Shown: positions 35,517 through 45,741, counted from the first letter of the stretch. The stretch: DNA of 64,000 nt from a bacterium (GCA_018829445.1 JAHJTV010000073.1:1-64000); one strand, 5' to 3'. Notes: a model not told the origin generated them from the sequence alone. Translations and numbers: made by a program.

Positions 35517-38500
35517 ATGATTAAACTCAACCCATGGCGATTCTGGCAACAAAGAAAGCGGGAGAAGCTTGACAGCAGGAAATTCCGGCATTTCTGCAGA
35601 TTGCTTAAAAAGCATCCTTTAATGCCTCTGTTTCAAAACAGACTGGATCTCCCGGATCTGGAAAAAAGATTCGTCAAAGGGAATCGATTTGCAATTGAAG
35701 TCATCCAGCAGATGAACGAAGCGAAAAGCTATCATCCCATACCACTTGGAATCTTAATTGAAGCGGATAAGGCAGGAACACTCAAATGGATGGAAGAACC
35801 CAAATATCAGGAGGTGATTCCTCCGCTTGTATCATTAGCGCTAAGCGCATTTGTGGCGAAAGGAACCCTGGGATTGAAACAGGTTGTTGACATCATCCGC
35901 GAAAGAGAATTGGCCAGGGGATTGTATGAATTGCGACATACATACTATATTAGACAAAGCGGGCTGAAGAGAGTCTTTCAATCAGCCGAAGAAACTATCT
36001 ACCGACTAAATGACTTGAATTCATTGGCTCAATTTTTCAGATACTTCATTCATCCCGATGGTTTTAATGCTCTTCGAAAAATAATATGTCCATCCAGCTA
36101 CAGCAATTCTGGAGTAGTAATTCAAACATTGAGGCAAATGTTACTGGCTTTGCCCGAATTTCAAAGTGTCCAGCATATGCGACAAGGGTTGGAGGTATTG
36201 AAAAGCTCCAATTTTTCTTTGATTGCCAAAACCAAATGCATTATTCTAACCCCCTATTGTATATTCTTTGGTAAATGCTTCCAGGAATACGGCTGTCACA
36301 TGACAGAATTGGTGAAAGCTATCGAATGGGTTTGTGGAACCACACACAATGTTCATCTGATTCATGATTTTGAAAGAAAAGTCGTGCTGATGCTCCAACT
36401 GGAACAGCAAGCCGTTCCCAGCGAATTAATCTCTCGTATCAAACACAGTGTTAACGCCCCGCTGGAAATGCGCTCTCAAACATTGCTGAGAGAACTCCTG
36501 ATTCATCATAACACCGATTATGACGAAAGTATTCTGGATGTCTGGCTTATCCTGCGGGAAACGTCATTGTCAGTCTGGAAAGATACGCAAGTCTCCTCCA
36601 AACAATATTTCGAATATTTTCAGAATGATATCGAATACTGTCAGCATCTGGTAGACTGGATTAAGAAAGATCAAAAATCTCTATTTCTAAAAATGGCAAA
36701 GATGTTGTCCTCTCAACCTGCGGGTAGTCGCCCAAAATTTTTCAAAACGGGTTTTTATCTTTTAGAAAACACACATTCGTTGGCGCTCTTTGAGACGTTT
36801 CTCAAGTTGCTCCAGCAAAAAACTCTGAATTTAGATACCTACATTCCTGACAGCCTGGGGCATTGGAAACGGGAAGAAAAAATGAATTCCCTGATTGATA
36901 TCTGTCTGACGCTTTGGTTGTCCGAACTGCTGGATGAACATGGTTATGAGCTGACCAGATACCTGGCCCAGATAAAAGTACTGCTGGCATACAACAATAC
37001 ACCGGAGCTACAGGCGGCTTTTTATCGTGGCCTGGAAAAAACGCTTCGGTCCGGTGTTAACCTGGATGAATGGTTGGAAGGCGCCCGGGATCTTTATCAT
37101 CAGAATGCGAATGCTTGGGATACGGAAAGCCTGAATCATGTTTTTGAACTAAAATTCGAAGAGGTCAAATCCTTTCTCAATCGATATTCCGTATCTCTTT
37201 TCGGCAATGTGCCGTTGATGGTCACCAAGGATGAATTCCCCTCCACTAACGGTAAACAGGTTTTCCTTCCTCAATCCCATAACCAGTATCCCGATAGTAA
37301 AGCTGACCTCTATGAAAATCGCAATGCCAGTCTTTTTGTTGCCTCGCTTTTTCATGAAGTCGGCTATCATATTCAAGCTGGCACATTTCTGGTCGACAGT
37401 CAGCCGACCATTGAGCGGTTTCCCAATGGAACGCTGGCTCACCTGATCCTGAACATCATGGAAGACTTTCGGGGAAGAGAACATTTTTTTGCACATCCTT
37501 ATAACAACAATTGGCTTGAGTTGATCAAAGAGGATGAATCACTTATTGTTCAAGGCAAGGAAATCCCCGATGGTTGGGCGGATCACTTCATGCAGTTACT
37601 CGTTTGTAAAGGATGTGTCGGGTTGACACCGGGGGATTTCTGCAGTCTGAAAAAGAAAGCCGAAGACCGGTTGTTATCACGATCCTGCACCCTGTTTCTT
37701 CCTCCTGATGGCAGGGAAATTACCACTTCTCTGAAATCAGTGCTGGAGCTGATCATTTCTAAGATTCAAACCCTAAAAGGAAAAACAGTCGCTCACAGCT
37801 TGCTGCTGGTGAAGCCAATTTATCAGATCATCTCCCAGGTGATTGGAGAGCAGATAACCATTAAAGCCAATCATAATGTTTTTGAACTTGATGTTGATGC
37901 CGAAGCCGGCCAGGACGCATTCACGGAAATAGATGGCATCAGCAGCGGTGACAGGGAATTTCAATTGCGAGAACTGGCCCATCGCATCATGCCCTATCAG
38001 GAAGCGTTTGATGTTCCTAAGGAGGTAATAGAAGCAAAAGCCAGAGAGAAACAACAGCAGAATTATCCATCAGCCATAATGAACGTTCACCTCAACAGTA
38101 ATCAGACACTTCTACCGAATACAGACCCTGCTGAGAAAGTCTATGTGGGGCAATATGACGCAATTCAGGGGATTGACATCCAAAGTCCCTTTCCGGTTAT
38201 CTTCCAGAAGGAATCTCGATCGCATCCGCAATATCAGCAGATTTTCAGGAAATATGGAAATGTATTTAAGGCGATGGAAGAGGCCGTCACTAAATTGCTG
38301 GTTATCCGGGAAAGTGTGGAGATGGACGGCAGAGATCCCGACGAATTGATGATAGAAAACCTGATTGAAGGGATTGTCGATCCTCAATGCATCCCGTTTC
38401 TTGAACTATATGAAAACGATGTTCTACTCGAAAAGGAAAACCGGGTCGATATGGAGGTCAAACTTCTGGTCGATGCCAGTGGATCTACCAACGGCAGAAT

Positions 38501-38990
38501 CCTGGAGATTGAGAAGGTCTTCGCTTCGGTTCTATACAGAGCTTTTGAACTATTGGGGTTTGATGTCAGTCTTTATTTTTTTAACAGTAATAAAAACACG
38601 TTCATAACTGAAGTTTCCAACCTCGATGCTATTGGTCGCATCAAGTCGAGCAATAGCAATCGTGACGGGGTAGCGATTCGCTATGTCACCGGCCAATTTA
38701 AATTTCAAAAAGATCATAGCCTTCTGATAGTGATCTCGGACGGATTTCCGGCAGATGAAGGATACGAAGGAAGATTGGCCATTGAAGACACCTGTTATGC
38801 CATGAAGAAAGCAGCTGACAAAAATATTATGGTGCGTTATTTCAATATCGGAGGGTTACCGGAAGAGATCCTGGAAGCCTTTAAAGCGCATACAAAACAC
38901 ACCTCTGTGTTCTATGATCCAAAGGAATTGATAGCCTATGCACCCCAATTCATGGAAGAGTTGGTTAATGAGCTGTCGGTTTGTGTTTAG
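35517..38990 (+). CDS. very large vWA-domain protein, partner of the MoxR ATPase
   Basis: The 1157-residue protein resembles the NorD/CobT type but is far longer. The C-terminal vWA domain (about 975-1155) has an intact MIDAS phrase, LLVDASGSTNGRI, and LLIVISDGFPAD. Upstream, near residue 612, it has LFHEVGYHIQAG followed by LNIMEDFRGREHF. This recalls the HE.GH...LNxxEDxR pattern of this family but with HExxxH spacing. Residues 1-550 are helical and unrecognised. With the MoxR gene before it, it probably forms an ATP-driven remodelling complex; target unknown. Confidence 0.85.
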   Translation: MIKLNPWRFWQQRKREKLDSRKFRHFCRLLKKHPLMPLFQNRLDLPDLEKRFVKGNRFAIEVIQQMNEAKSYHPIPLGILIEADKAGTLKWMEEPKYQEVIPPLVSLALSAFVAKGTLGLKQVVDIIRERELARGLYELRHTYYIRQSGLKRVFQSAEETIYRLNDLNSLAQFFRYFIHPDGFNALRKIICPSSYSNSGVVIQTLRQMLLALPEFQSVQHMRQGLEVLKSSNFSLIAKTKCIILTPYCIFFGKCFQEYGCHMTELVKAIEWVCGTTHNVHLIHDFERKVVLMLQLEQQAVPSELISRIKHSVNAPLEMRSQTLLRELLIHHNTDYDESILDVWLILRETSLSVWKDTQVSSKQYFEYFQNDIEYCQHLVDWIKKDQKSLFLKMAKMLSSQPAGSRPKFFKTGFYLLENTHSLALFETFLKLLQQKTLNLDTYIPDSLGHWKREEKMNSLIDICLTLWLSELLDEHGYELTRYLAQIKVLLAYNNTPELQAAFYRGLEKTLRSGVNLDEWLEGARDLYHQNANAWDTESLNHVFELKFEEVKSFLNRYSVSLFGNVPLMVTKDEFPSTNGKQVFLPQSHNQYPDSKADLYENRNASLFVASLFHEVGYHIQAGTFLVDSQPTIERFPNGTLAHLILNIMEDFRGREHFFAHPYNNNWLELIKEDESLIVQGKEIPDGWADHFMQLLVCKGCVGLTPGDFCSLKKKAEDRLLSRSCTLFLPPDGREITTSLKSVLELIISKIQTLKGKTVAHSLLLVKPIYQIISQVIGEQITIKANHNVFELDVDAEAGQDAFTEIDGISSGDREFQLRELAHRIMPYQEAFDVPKEVIEAKAREKQQQNYPSAIMNVHLNSNQTLLPNTDPAEKVYVGQYDAIQGIDIQSPFPVIFQKESRSHPQYQQIFRKYGNVFKAMEEAVTKLLVIRESVEMDGRDPDELMIENLIEGIVDPQCIPFLELYENDVLLEKENRVDMEVKLLVDASGSTNGRILEIEKVFASVLYRAFELLGFDVSLYFFNSNKNTFITEVSNLDAIGRIKSSNSNRDGVAIRYVTGQFKFQKDHSLLIVISDGFPADEGYEGRLAIEDTCYAMKKAADKNIMVRYFNIGGLPEEILEAFKAHTKHTSVFYDPKELIAYAPQFMEELVNELSVCV

Positions 38991-39069
38991 AAAAAACGTT
39001 TCAAGTATCAATCCATCACTTCGCTTATCAAATCCTCCTGGGAATTGTCGATAGCAGCGCCGTTGCCGG

Positions 39070-40524
39070 TTAATTCAAGTCCAATCTCTGGATAGCCGCC
39101 AGAGGGGCTATCACTTGCAGACGTCGGTCTGCCAGGTAGTATTCGAAGTAGTATGCAAAACGTTCATCGGTTATCATCTCAAAATAAAGATCTTCTGCCA
39201 GGGTGTAATCACCTTCGATTTCTGCCATCAGCGCCCTGAGTGTGACAATACCGGTCAGTTCCGAGTTGGTTGTCTCGTATTGTTTTCTGATCTCTTGGTA
39301 GCGGTCCGGATGTTCAATCATGGTGGCCACCGGTTTCCATTTTTGCGGGAAATCTGAATCCTCAAAGAGAGCCAGGCTCTTCTGATAGTCCTTTTTTTTG
39401 TTCAGGATCAGATGAAGGATCGGGAGATAGAGCTTGGCGCTGATGAAGTTTTCGCTGTTCCAGTGAGGTGTTTTCACCATCTCCTGGATAACGGTCTCGG
39501 CTTGTTGCCACTCTTCCTGTATCATATGAAAAATAGCCAATAAGACTGTCAGATCCTTGTCATTTGGGTTTTGTCGGGTGAGCTCCCGGCATAAGTGCAT
39601 GCTTTTTAAATAGTCATTTTTTGTAACCATTGCGTCCAAAAATTCTGCCCAGGTTTTGGCATATATCTGCCAGCGTTCTTGTAGCAACGCTTGCTGAGCT
39701 TGTTTTAACAACTGTTTCCGATCTGCAGATATCAGGCTGATTAGCATGATGGGGAAGGACTGTGCGGTCACTGTATTTTCTTCTTGCAGGGCCTCGTTAA
39801 GGTGAATCAAAGCTGTTTCTTTGTCTCCTTTCAGATAGAGTTCAAAACCCATCAAAGCTTTTAACCAGCAAACCTCCTGGTGACTGACTGCTGTTTGAAG
39901 AAAAGACGGGAAATAAGCCGGGTCGCTCATGGCAGGCAGGATTCGTTGTTGAATCAGGTTCGCATAAGAGTCACCAATATAATGCTTTTTCAGGATCTGC
40001 TGTTCCATCTCAGAAGCTAACCTTCCTTTCCCTTGGAAGTGATAGATCAAGACGCGTGTAAAATCCATGGAGGAAACATTATAGATTTGCATCTTGTCCA
40101 GCTCATTCAGGGCAGCATCCAGTTGCCCGGTTGCCACCAGCGACATGATCTGCAGTTGCCAGAGATTGAACGACCAGGTGTAAAACCCGAGATCTTCCAC
40201 TTTGGAATACCAGTATGGCAGGTTACTAATAATCTGATTTTTAGCGGCAATCTCCAATACAGCCTCAAATCGGGCAGCACGGAAAAGCGCATGGGTTAGT
40301 TTGAACTGAATGATTTCGTCTTCCGGGTACTGGTTTATCAACTCAGGTCCCAGTTCGGAGACGGTGTTCAAGTCACCTGCATCATAGCTGTGGTTGAAGG
40401 TTTCAAGTGTCTGGTTGTCTGTTGGGACTTCAGCCAAAAGCTGTCCGCCGATCAGGAGTGAAATTGCTAAGTAGGCGATAAGAGAAACCTGTGGGAGCCT
40501 GTTCCTCTGTTGGTTACATTTCAT
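39070..40524 (-). CDS. exported TPR protein
   Basis: From ATG at 40524 the product has 484 residues and a signal peptide or anchor helix (VSLIAYLAISLLIGGQLLA). The rest is TPR-like helical hairpins, such as YPEDEIIQFKLTHALFRAARFEAVL and DLTVLLAIFHMIQEEWQQAETVIQEM. No catalytic motif is seen. A frame starting at 40602 extends upstream into the transglutaminase gene but has no family sequence. It overlaps that gene's end by 11 bases, so both are one operon. Confidence 0.8.
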   Translation of the reverse strand: MKCNQQRNRLPQVSLIAYLAISLLIGGQLLAEVPTDNQTLETFNHSYDAGDLNTVSELGPELINQYPEDEIIQFKLTHALFRAARFEAVLEIAAKNQIISNLPYWYSKVEDLGFYTWSFNLWQLQIMSLVATGQLDAALNELDKMQIYNVSSMDFTRVLIYHFQGKGRLASEMEQQILKKHYIGDSYANLIQQRILPAMSDPAYFPSFLQTAVSHQEVCWLKALMGFELYLKGDKETALIHLNEALQEENTVTAQSFPIMLISLISADRKQLLKQAQQALLQERWQIYAKTWAEFLDAMVTKNDYLKSMHLCRELTRQNPNDKDLTVLLAIFHMIQEEWQQAETVIQEMVKTPHWNSENFISAKLYLPILHLILNKKKDYQKSLALFEDSDFPQKWKPVATMIEHPDRYQEIRKQYETTNSELTGIVTLRALMAEIEGDYTLAEDLYFEMITDERFAYYFEYYLADRRLQVIAPLAAIQRLDLN

Positions 40525-41575
40525 AGACAATCGGGAATTGGTTACGCAGGTTCTGTTTATCAAGTTCGTGAACGCCTCCGGCCAGATCATAATTACTGTC
40601 ACTGGTTAGATCCAGCATCAAGACATCCTGACCGTGGAGTTTTAAAACATGATCGCGAGGAAAACGCTTGTGCCAGCCTTTGATTCCATTGAAGGCATGC
40701 CCCGGTATGACAACAATTATGGTTTCAAACTGGGAATAGTTTTTAAGCATTGCAGAAAACAGCACGGCTTTGGTATCACAATCGCCAGCCCCATTGACCA
40801 ATGTTTCAACCGGAGACCACAAACCGCCAATATAGCGGTTAGCTTCCCTGACAGGCGGCAACTGATAATTGATGTACTGAACGAAGGACATGATAGTATA
40901 TGCCAGCATTTGCCATGACATCTCTTTTTCAATGGCATGATTCAGGAATTTTACTGTCGCTTCCTTGAGTAGAGGAGCATGATCAATCACAACCGCTGAG
41001 TAATCAATTGTGACCCTACCCTGATTGAAAATATGAAATCCCTGTGAATCAAGGTATTTTTGCTCGAACCAGGTAATTTTCTGAGAAAACTCTTCATACA
41101 GGTTCGGGTTAGCGGAATTATGATCTCTGAAATGGACTGGCCCCTTCTTCATTTTAATCCGGCTTATAATCACTTTCATCTCCTGATACTGTTCCAGAAA
41201 TCCAGGAAGATTTTCCTGATAAAACTTCTTCCTGGTGTCTGCAGAGAGGCCAAACTGATTGATTGAATTCATTAACACTTCCTTTGAGAAATCCAGTGTA
41301 ATGGTTCGTTTTTCCGCAATATAATCTGTCCAGGTGTAGGTGACTGAGTATTGGTCTTGAGAAATCTTTCTGGAAAAGGTTCCAATGGTGTTTTGCCATT
41401 GATCTGGTTGACTGATTAAAGGGGCAGCGATAGCTTGGCTGACGCCTTGACTGCGTGTGCTGAAAGTGGAAGCACCCACTGCAGGTCCGAACTCCGGGTG
41501 ATTTATGATGATAAATGAGAAAGCCAGAACCGTAGAGATCAGCAGTCCCCCAAAAAAATCGATTCTATTTAACAC
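40514..41575 (-). CDS. membrane-anchored transglutaminase-like protein
   Basis: This 353-residue protein has an N-terminal membrane helix (GLLISTVLAFSFIIIN) and a C-terminal transglutaminase-like cysteine protease region. The expected triad is visible: Cys266 in GAGDCDTKAVLFSAML, His293 in GHAFNG and Asp322 in LMLDLTSD. It may therefore cleave or crosslink proteins in the periplasm. It lies between a DUF350 membrane protein, with which it overlaps by 11 bases, and a TPR protein. No substrate is suggested by the sequence. Confidence 0.85.
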   Translation of the reverse strand: MLNRIDFFGGLLISTVLAFSFIIINHPEFGPAVGASTFSTRSQGVSQAIAAPLISQPDQWQNTIGTFSRKISQDQYSVTYTWTDYIAEKRTITLDFSKEVLMNSINQFGLSADTRKKFYQENLPGFLEQYQEMKVIISRIKMKKGPVHFRDHNSANPNLYEEFSQKITWFEQKYLDSQGFHIFNQGRVTIDYSAVVIDHAPLLKEATVKFLNHAIEKEMSWQMLAYTIMSFVQYINYQLPPVREANRYIGGLWSPVETLVNGAGDCDTKAVLFSAMLKNYSQFETIIVVIPGHAFNGIKGWHKRFPRDHVLKLHGQDVLMLDLTSDSNYDLAGGVHELDKQNLRNQFPIVYEM

Positions 41576-42089
41576 GAATCATCTCCACATCGACGTGAGG
41601 GATTAAGGTGTTCATCAGATCGCCCAATCCGGACTGTACCATGATGGCAATGGTGATGACGATTCCGGAAAGCATAATAGCGACTGCCACATTTCCCTTT
41701 TTAATCAAATCGGCTTCTTCGATGGAAGTGGTCAGTTTTTGAAACAGCTTGGATGAAATCACCACCGTAATCACCGAGAAACAGTAAGCTATCACAATAT
41801 AGGCCAGAATGTATGCCAGGGTTTTTAAAATATTCTGGGCGGTCAACTGAGTTGTGATGAATAGATCCTGTAGAACAGCGGAAACAGGGTAAAGACTGCG
41901 CATCATCAAGATACCGAAGGCTATCATGTTACCGATGGCGGCCACCGCAACCGCAACATTTCCTCCCGCAATGCTGTCCAGATCAGCTAGGGAGAACAGG
42001 CGGAAAAAGAGACGAAAAGTCAGGTATACCACCAAGATCGAAATCAGAACAGAAAATGCAAAACTGAAAATACCCATTATAATAATCAT
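41565..42089 (-). CDS. tandem DUF350 membrane protein
   Basis: The 174-residue protein is all membrane, with four or five helices and two DUF350 repeats. Each contains a GNVAVAV or GNVAVAI phrase (GNVAVAVAAIGNMIAFGI and GNVAVAIMLSGIVITIAI). Function of DUF350 is unknown to me. A GGAGCTGGC leader ahead of ATG 42089 fits a ribosome-binding site. It is the first gene of the operon with the transglutaminase-like and TPR genes. Confidence 0.85.
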   Translation of the reverse strand: MIIIMGIFSFAFSVLISILVVYLTFRLFFRLFSLADLDSIAGGNVAVAVAAIGNMIAFGILMMRSLYPVSAVLQDLFITTQLTAQNILKTLAYILAYIVIAYCFSVITVVISSKLFQKLTTSIEEADLIKKGNVAVAIMLSGIVITIAIMVQSGLGDLMNTLIPHVDVEMIRVK

Positions 42090-42926
42090 GCCAGCTCCAG
42101 TTGATTTGGGTTTATCTTGCCCTCAATTGTCTAAAAGCGGTTCATACACAGTGCAGATCCTATACTTAAACAGATGTTTGTATTGTCGATTTATCCCAGC
42201 ACACAGTGTTTTGTCAATTGCCGGATCGGGTCTTTCTTCGGAATAATGCGACTCCACTATTCCAACGGAGGGGGTTATTCGGTTTGAGATTCAATTTCCC
42301 TGAAAGTAGGGATGGCGTAGCAACATGACCCGGATCTTTTTAAAATCAGGAAGTGTCTTCAAAATATAAATCGTTTGCTCTTTAAGGGCTTTATTTCGAG
42401 CCTGTCCATACCCCAGCGTGTTGATGAGGGCAACCCCAAAGAATGGCGAGAAAATGATTTGGAAAGAATGGTTCATGACTGGTATCCTTTTTAATTGGTA
42501 TCGGTCAAACTCCGTATTGTTAAAAGAGTTAATTTGAAGACAGTATATCAGTAACCATTCCATATTGTTTTCAGTTGATTTTACAGAGTATTGTAAAAAT
42601 AAGGCTTGATTTCGTTTAGATAAATGTCTCATTCATTGATATTCCAGTATAACTCCCGGGAAAAATAGGTGGTCTAATCAACAATTTGATGTCAGAAGGA
42701 CGCAAGAACGAAAACATACCTCTGCGTTTTTGTGAAATCCTAACCAGCTCTTTACATCCCTGCCGAGGTAAAAAGGGCTCCGAAGGAAAAACCTGACAAA
42801 ATCTTGGAGCATATAACCACAGGCTGGATTGACTTTCCCTGGATAACATAATACAAAACGGGTGATAAAGACGATTGAGAGTTCAACGTTGGATTTTTAA
42901 TATTTTCATTGAATCAAAGGGAAACT
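42090..42926. other. long intergenic region with no convincing gene
   Basis: About 840 bases between two divergent units. Two minus-strand frames, 42291-42632 and 42616-42849, overlap each other and lack family sequence. A short open stretch ending at 42291 (beginning MNHSFQIIFSPFFGVAL) looks the most protein-like but cannot be supported. I see no repeat or RNA structure. Confidence 0.4.
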
Positions 42927-43550
42927 ATGAAGCTGGAAACTATGGTTGAGGAATTAATACAAATTGAAGCTATTGCAAATAAGGTAGCTGACTATAAAAA
43001 ACGATTTATCGAATCAACTGGCGTAGGTTTAACTATTTCCGATGCTGATTTTCTTGGTGTTATTTTGATGACACCGGCAGTAGCGATTGCAATGGCGGAT
43101 GGAAAGCTTACTTTTTTTGAAATGAGATACATAAGTAAAAAAGCACGTGAATACTCGAAAGGACGTTATTTCCCATTCAGAGATCCAGTCGCAAATGGAG
43201 CAAAAGTATTGGCGAAGAACCTTGTGCAATGGGAGAAACCCTTCATGGCGTTTGTCAAAGAGATTCTCAATAGCCTGAATGAAGACAAAGAGCTTGTTGA
43301 TGAAATGAATGCCGTAGCTCAATCTGCCGGTGGACTTTCAACCGCTGCAAACCTTGGATTGTTTGTTGCGAATATGTATCTGTTTGGATTGCTGGGAGCG
43401 TTTTTCGTTGCCTGGATACTCGGTCCAATTCGAGCTGGTCGAACTGCAATTTCTCAAGCTGAAAAGAATAAGATAGTCTTAGTAGCCGAAGAACTTGGCA
43501 TTAGAGAGAATTTTAATTTTCAAGAACTTGAAAAGTATCTTGAGAGTTAA
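42927..43550 (+). CDS. unrecognised protein with a membrane-like hairpin, faintly TerB-like
   Basis: From ATG at 42927, with AAAGGG seven bases ahead, the product has 207 residues. The region AVAIAMADGKLTFFEMRYI resembles the acidic ADGxLxxxE loop of TerB-like domains. Later there is a hydrophobic stretch (ANLGLFVANMYLFGLLGAFFVAWIL) that may insert in the membrane. I do not recognise a family with confidence. It stands 84 bases upstream of a PrsW protease gene and may be cotranscribed with it. An upstream TTG at 42909 would add six residues. Confidence 0.6.
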   Translation: MKLETMVEELIQIEAIANKVADYKKRFIESTGVGLTISDADFLGVILMTPAVAIAMADGKLTFFEMRYISKKAREYSKGRYFPFRDPVANGAKVLAKNLVQWEKPFMAFVKEILNSLNEDKELVDEMNAVAQSAGGLSTAANLGLFVANMYLFGLLGAFFVAWILGPIRAGRTAISQAEKNKIVLVAEELGIRENFNFQELEKYLES

Positions 43551-43634
43551 CTGATTTGCTAACTCCCTTTGAATGCCAATGGGAATGCTATCTGGCTGCC
43601 TTACTTTTGTAAATGACATCATCGGAGTAATTAT

Positions 43635-44357
43635 ATGACAGTCCTTTTTACAATAACGCTATTTATAGCATTGGGGTTTTTACCTGGAATTTTTTGGCTT
43701 TATTATTTTTATCGAAAGGACGTTATAGAACCTGAACCAAAAAGTCTGATTGCTAAGACCTACCTGGTTGGGATTTTGGTTGCAGTTCCCGTCGTCATTG
43801 CAGAAATTCGACTATCTCCGGGATCAAATTCACTCGCTTCGGCTGTCATCGTTGCTCCGGTTGTTGAAGAGTTTTTTAAAATGTTGGCAACCTATTGGTT
43901 CGTGTTCAATAATAAAGAATTCGATGAGCCCATGGATGGAATTGTATACGGTGCCTCAATAGCTTTGGGATTTGCGTCCATAGAAAACGCCGGCTACTTG
44001 TATAGTGCATACCAAATGGGGCAATTGCAGGAAGTATTCATCATGCGTGCACTGTTATCTGTGCCTGGCCATGCTCTATTTTCCACCATTTGGGGATTTG
44101 GATTGGGAATGATTAAATTTAAAAAGATCTCCATTCCTGTCTTTTGCATAATGCTGTTGCTGGCTATGGCAGGTCACGGTATTTTTAACTTTGTTGCTGG
44201 TACGGGTGATGGCTACCTAGTACTACTAATGGTTGTCATAGGCCTGCTTTGGGGTGTGTTCCATAGAAATGCCAGACGTGCCATATCGGTTTCTCCTCAT
44301 CGGAAATTCAGCAAGTATGTGAAAAGCAGCCAATTTGAAGGTGAGTCAATATTGTAA
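43635..44357 (+). CDS. PrsW-family intramembrane metalloprotease
   Basis: This 240-residue membrane protein has the PrsW motifs: WLYYFYRKDVIEPEP near 21, the paired glutamates E78-E79 in APVVEEFFKMLATYW, EFDEPMDGIVYGA, FASIEN at 114-118 and the metal-binding His146 in VPGHALFSTIWGFGLG. All expected catalytic residues are present, so it should be an active site-2-like protease; in Bacillus PrsW cuts an anti-sigma factor. GGAG lies seven bases ahead of the ATG. Compare the PrsW-like protein at 61347, which lacks the glutamate pair. Confidence 0.9.
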   Translation: MTVLFTITLFIALGFLPGIFWLYYFYRKDVIEPEPKSLIAKTYLVGILVAVPVVIAEIRLSPGSNSLASAVIVAPVVEEFFKMLATYWFVFNNKEFDEPMDGIVYGASIALGFASIENAGYLYSAYQMGQLQEVFIMRALLSVPGHALFSTIWGFGLGMIKFKKISIPVFCIMLLLAMAGHGIFNFVAGTGDGYLVLLMVVIGLLWGVFHRNARRAISVSPHRKFSKYVKSSQFEGESIL

Positions 44358-44430
44358 GGAAAAGCAAAATTCAGGCACTCCCTCCCAATATCCCAAACGG
44401 AGCTTGGAAGAAAGGGAGGCTCTGCTGGTT

Positions 44431-45741
44431 TTAAAGGATCTCCAGTTTTTTGGCGGAAGCTTTCAGCACTTCCACAGTACGGTTAATATCCTCTTCAGTA
44501 TGGTCGGCGGTTACGATGAGTCTCAATCTACCCTCATTTAATGCGACTGCAGGGTAGATAATGGCGTTGGTAAAAACCCCCTGCTCAAACAATTCCTGGC
44601 ATAAATGGGACAGTTTTATCTCATCTTCCACATAAATAGGAATAACCGGACTAATACTATCCTTCAAATCAAATCCTGCATTCACCAACCGTTCCCTGAA
44701 GGTAAAGGTATTGTTCCACAATTGAGTCCGGTAACCTTCATCCGTCGTCAACAGCTCAAGAGATTTCAGGATTGCCCCTGCATCCGCAGGGCTGATGCAG
44801 GCTTGAAACATATAGGCATTGGACCGAAACTGAATGTAGGCTGCCAATTCCTTGCTGCATGCGACAACACCACCCAGGGAAGCTGTTGCTTTTGACAGGG
44901 TGGTCATCAATAGATCAACTTGTTCCAGGCATCCTTTCTCGGCACAAAAGCCGGCTCCATTTTTCCCATAAAATCCAAAGGAGTGAGCTTCATCAACATA
45001 AAGGAAAAACCCATGTGTCTTTTTCAAGGCGCAGATCTCCTTAATCTTTGTTTCATCTCCGGACATGGAGTAAACCGATTCCACAATCAGAAAAGTATTG
45101 CGATAGTCACCGGAAGAGCGAGTCAATATCGTTTCCAGGTTCTCGATGTTATTGTGATCGAACATCTCTCTTTTGGCCCTTGTGAGCCTGATTCCGTCAT
45201 GAACACTGGCATGGCATTCCCCATCAATTATAATTAGATCCTCCGGTCCTGCCAAAGCTGAAATCGTCCCCAGGTTAGCGCTGTAACCAGTGGGAAACAG
45301 TAAACACTCCTCTTTTTTCCAGAGTTTACAGAAAAACCGCTCGATTTTCTGATGGAGTAGATTCATTCCTCCGGAAAATACGGAAGTACCACTGCCGGTC
45401 CCATATTTATCCACGCATTCCTTTGCAAATTGAATGACCTCCGGATGCCTGTTCAGGCTAAGGTAGTGATTCAGATTCCAGATCACATGGGGCTTGGTGG
45501 CATTCAAATCTTCCAAAAGATCATGATCCCGTGATTTCTCTGAAACCTGCCCACGATGGCTGCTGCCGAAAGTGCAGATTCTGTCGTAGGGATAGATTCC
45601 AGCATCTTTTTGCAGTTGTTTTAGATCAAAAATAATTTCTGCCTTTTCTCTCAATGTCAGGTTGTTCTCCCTGCTAATCGTTCTGGCCAGAAGACCGATT
45701 TTTGTATAAGGGGTTAAGTTCTGCATATCTACTTTTTCCAT
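44431..45741 (-). CDS. alpha-oxoamine synthase family PLP enzyme
   Basis: The 436-residue enzyme belongs to the group of 8-amino-7-oxononanoate synthase, glycine C-acetyltransferase and serine palmitoyltransferase. These join an amino acid with an acyl-CoA using PLP. It has the substrate loop (HYLSL) and GTGSGTS, the PLP-binding DEAHSFGFYG, the lysine in TTLSKATASLGG, and late RLIVTADHTEEDI. GTGSGTS differs from the usual GAGGxR, and the exact substrate cannot be told. AAGGAGC precedes the ATG by six bases. No biotin or sphingolipid genes accompany it. Confidence 0.88.
   Translation of the reverse strand: MEKVDMQNLTPYTKIGLLARTISRENNLTLREKAEIIFDLKQLQKDAGIYPYDRICTFGSSHRGQVSEKSRDHDLLEDLNATKPHVIWNLNHYLSLNRHPEVIQFAKECVDKYGTGSGTSVFSGGMNLLHQKIERFFCKLWKKEECLLFPTGYSANLGTISALAGPEDLIIIDGECHASVHDGIRLTRAKREMFDHNNIENLETILTRSSGDYRNTFLIVESVYSMSGDETKIKEICALKKTHGFFLYVDEAHSFGFYGKNGAGFCAEKGCLEQVDLLMTTLSKATASLGGVVACSKELAAYIQFRSNAYMFQACISPADAGAILKSLELLTTDEGYRTQLWNNTFTFRERLVNAGFDLKDSISPVIPIYVEDEIKLSHLCQELFEQGVFTNAIIYPAVALNEGRLRLIVTADHTEEDINRTVEVLKASAKKLEIL

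Noticed and set aside
42291..42849. Two overlapping minus-strand frames in the gap before 42927
   Set aside because: They lack family features and mutually overlap, so they look like chance.
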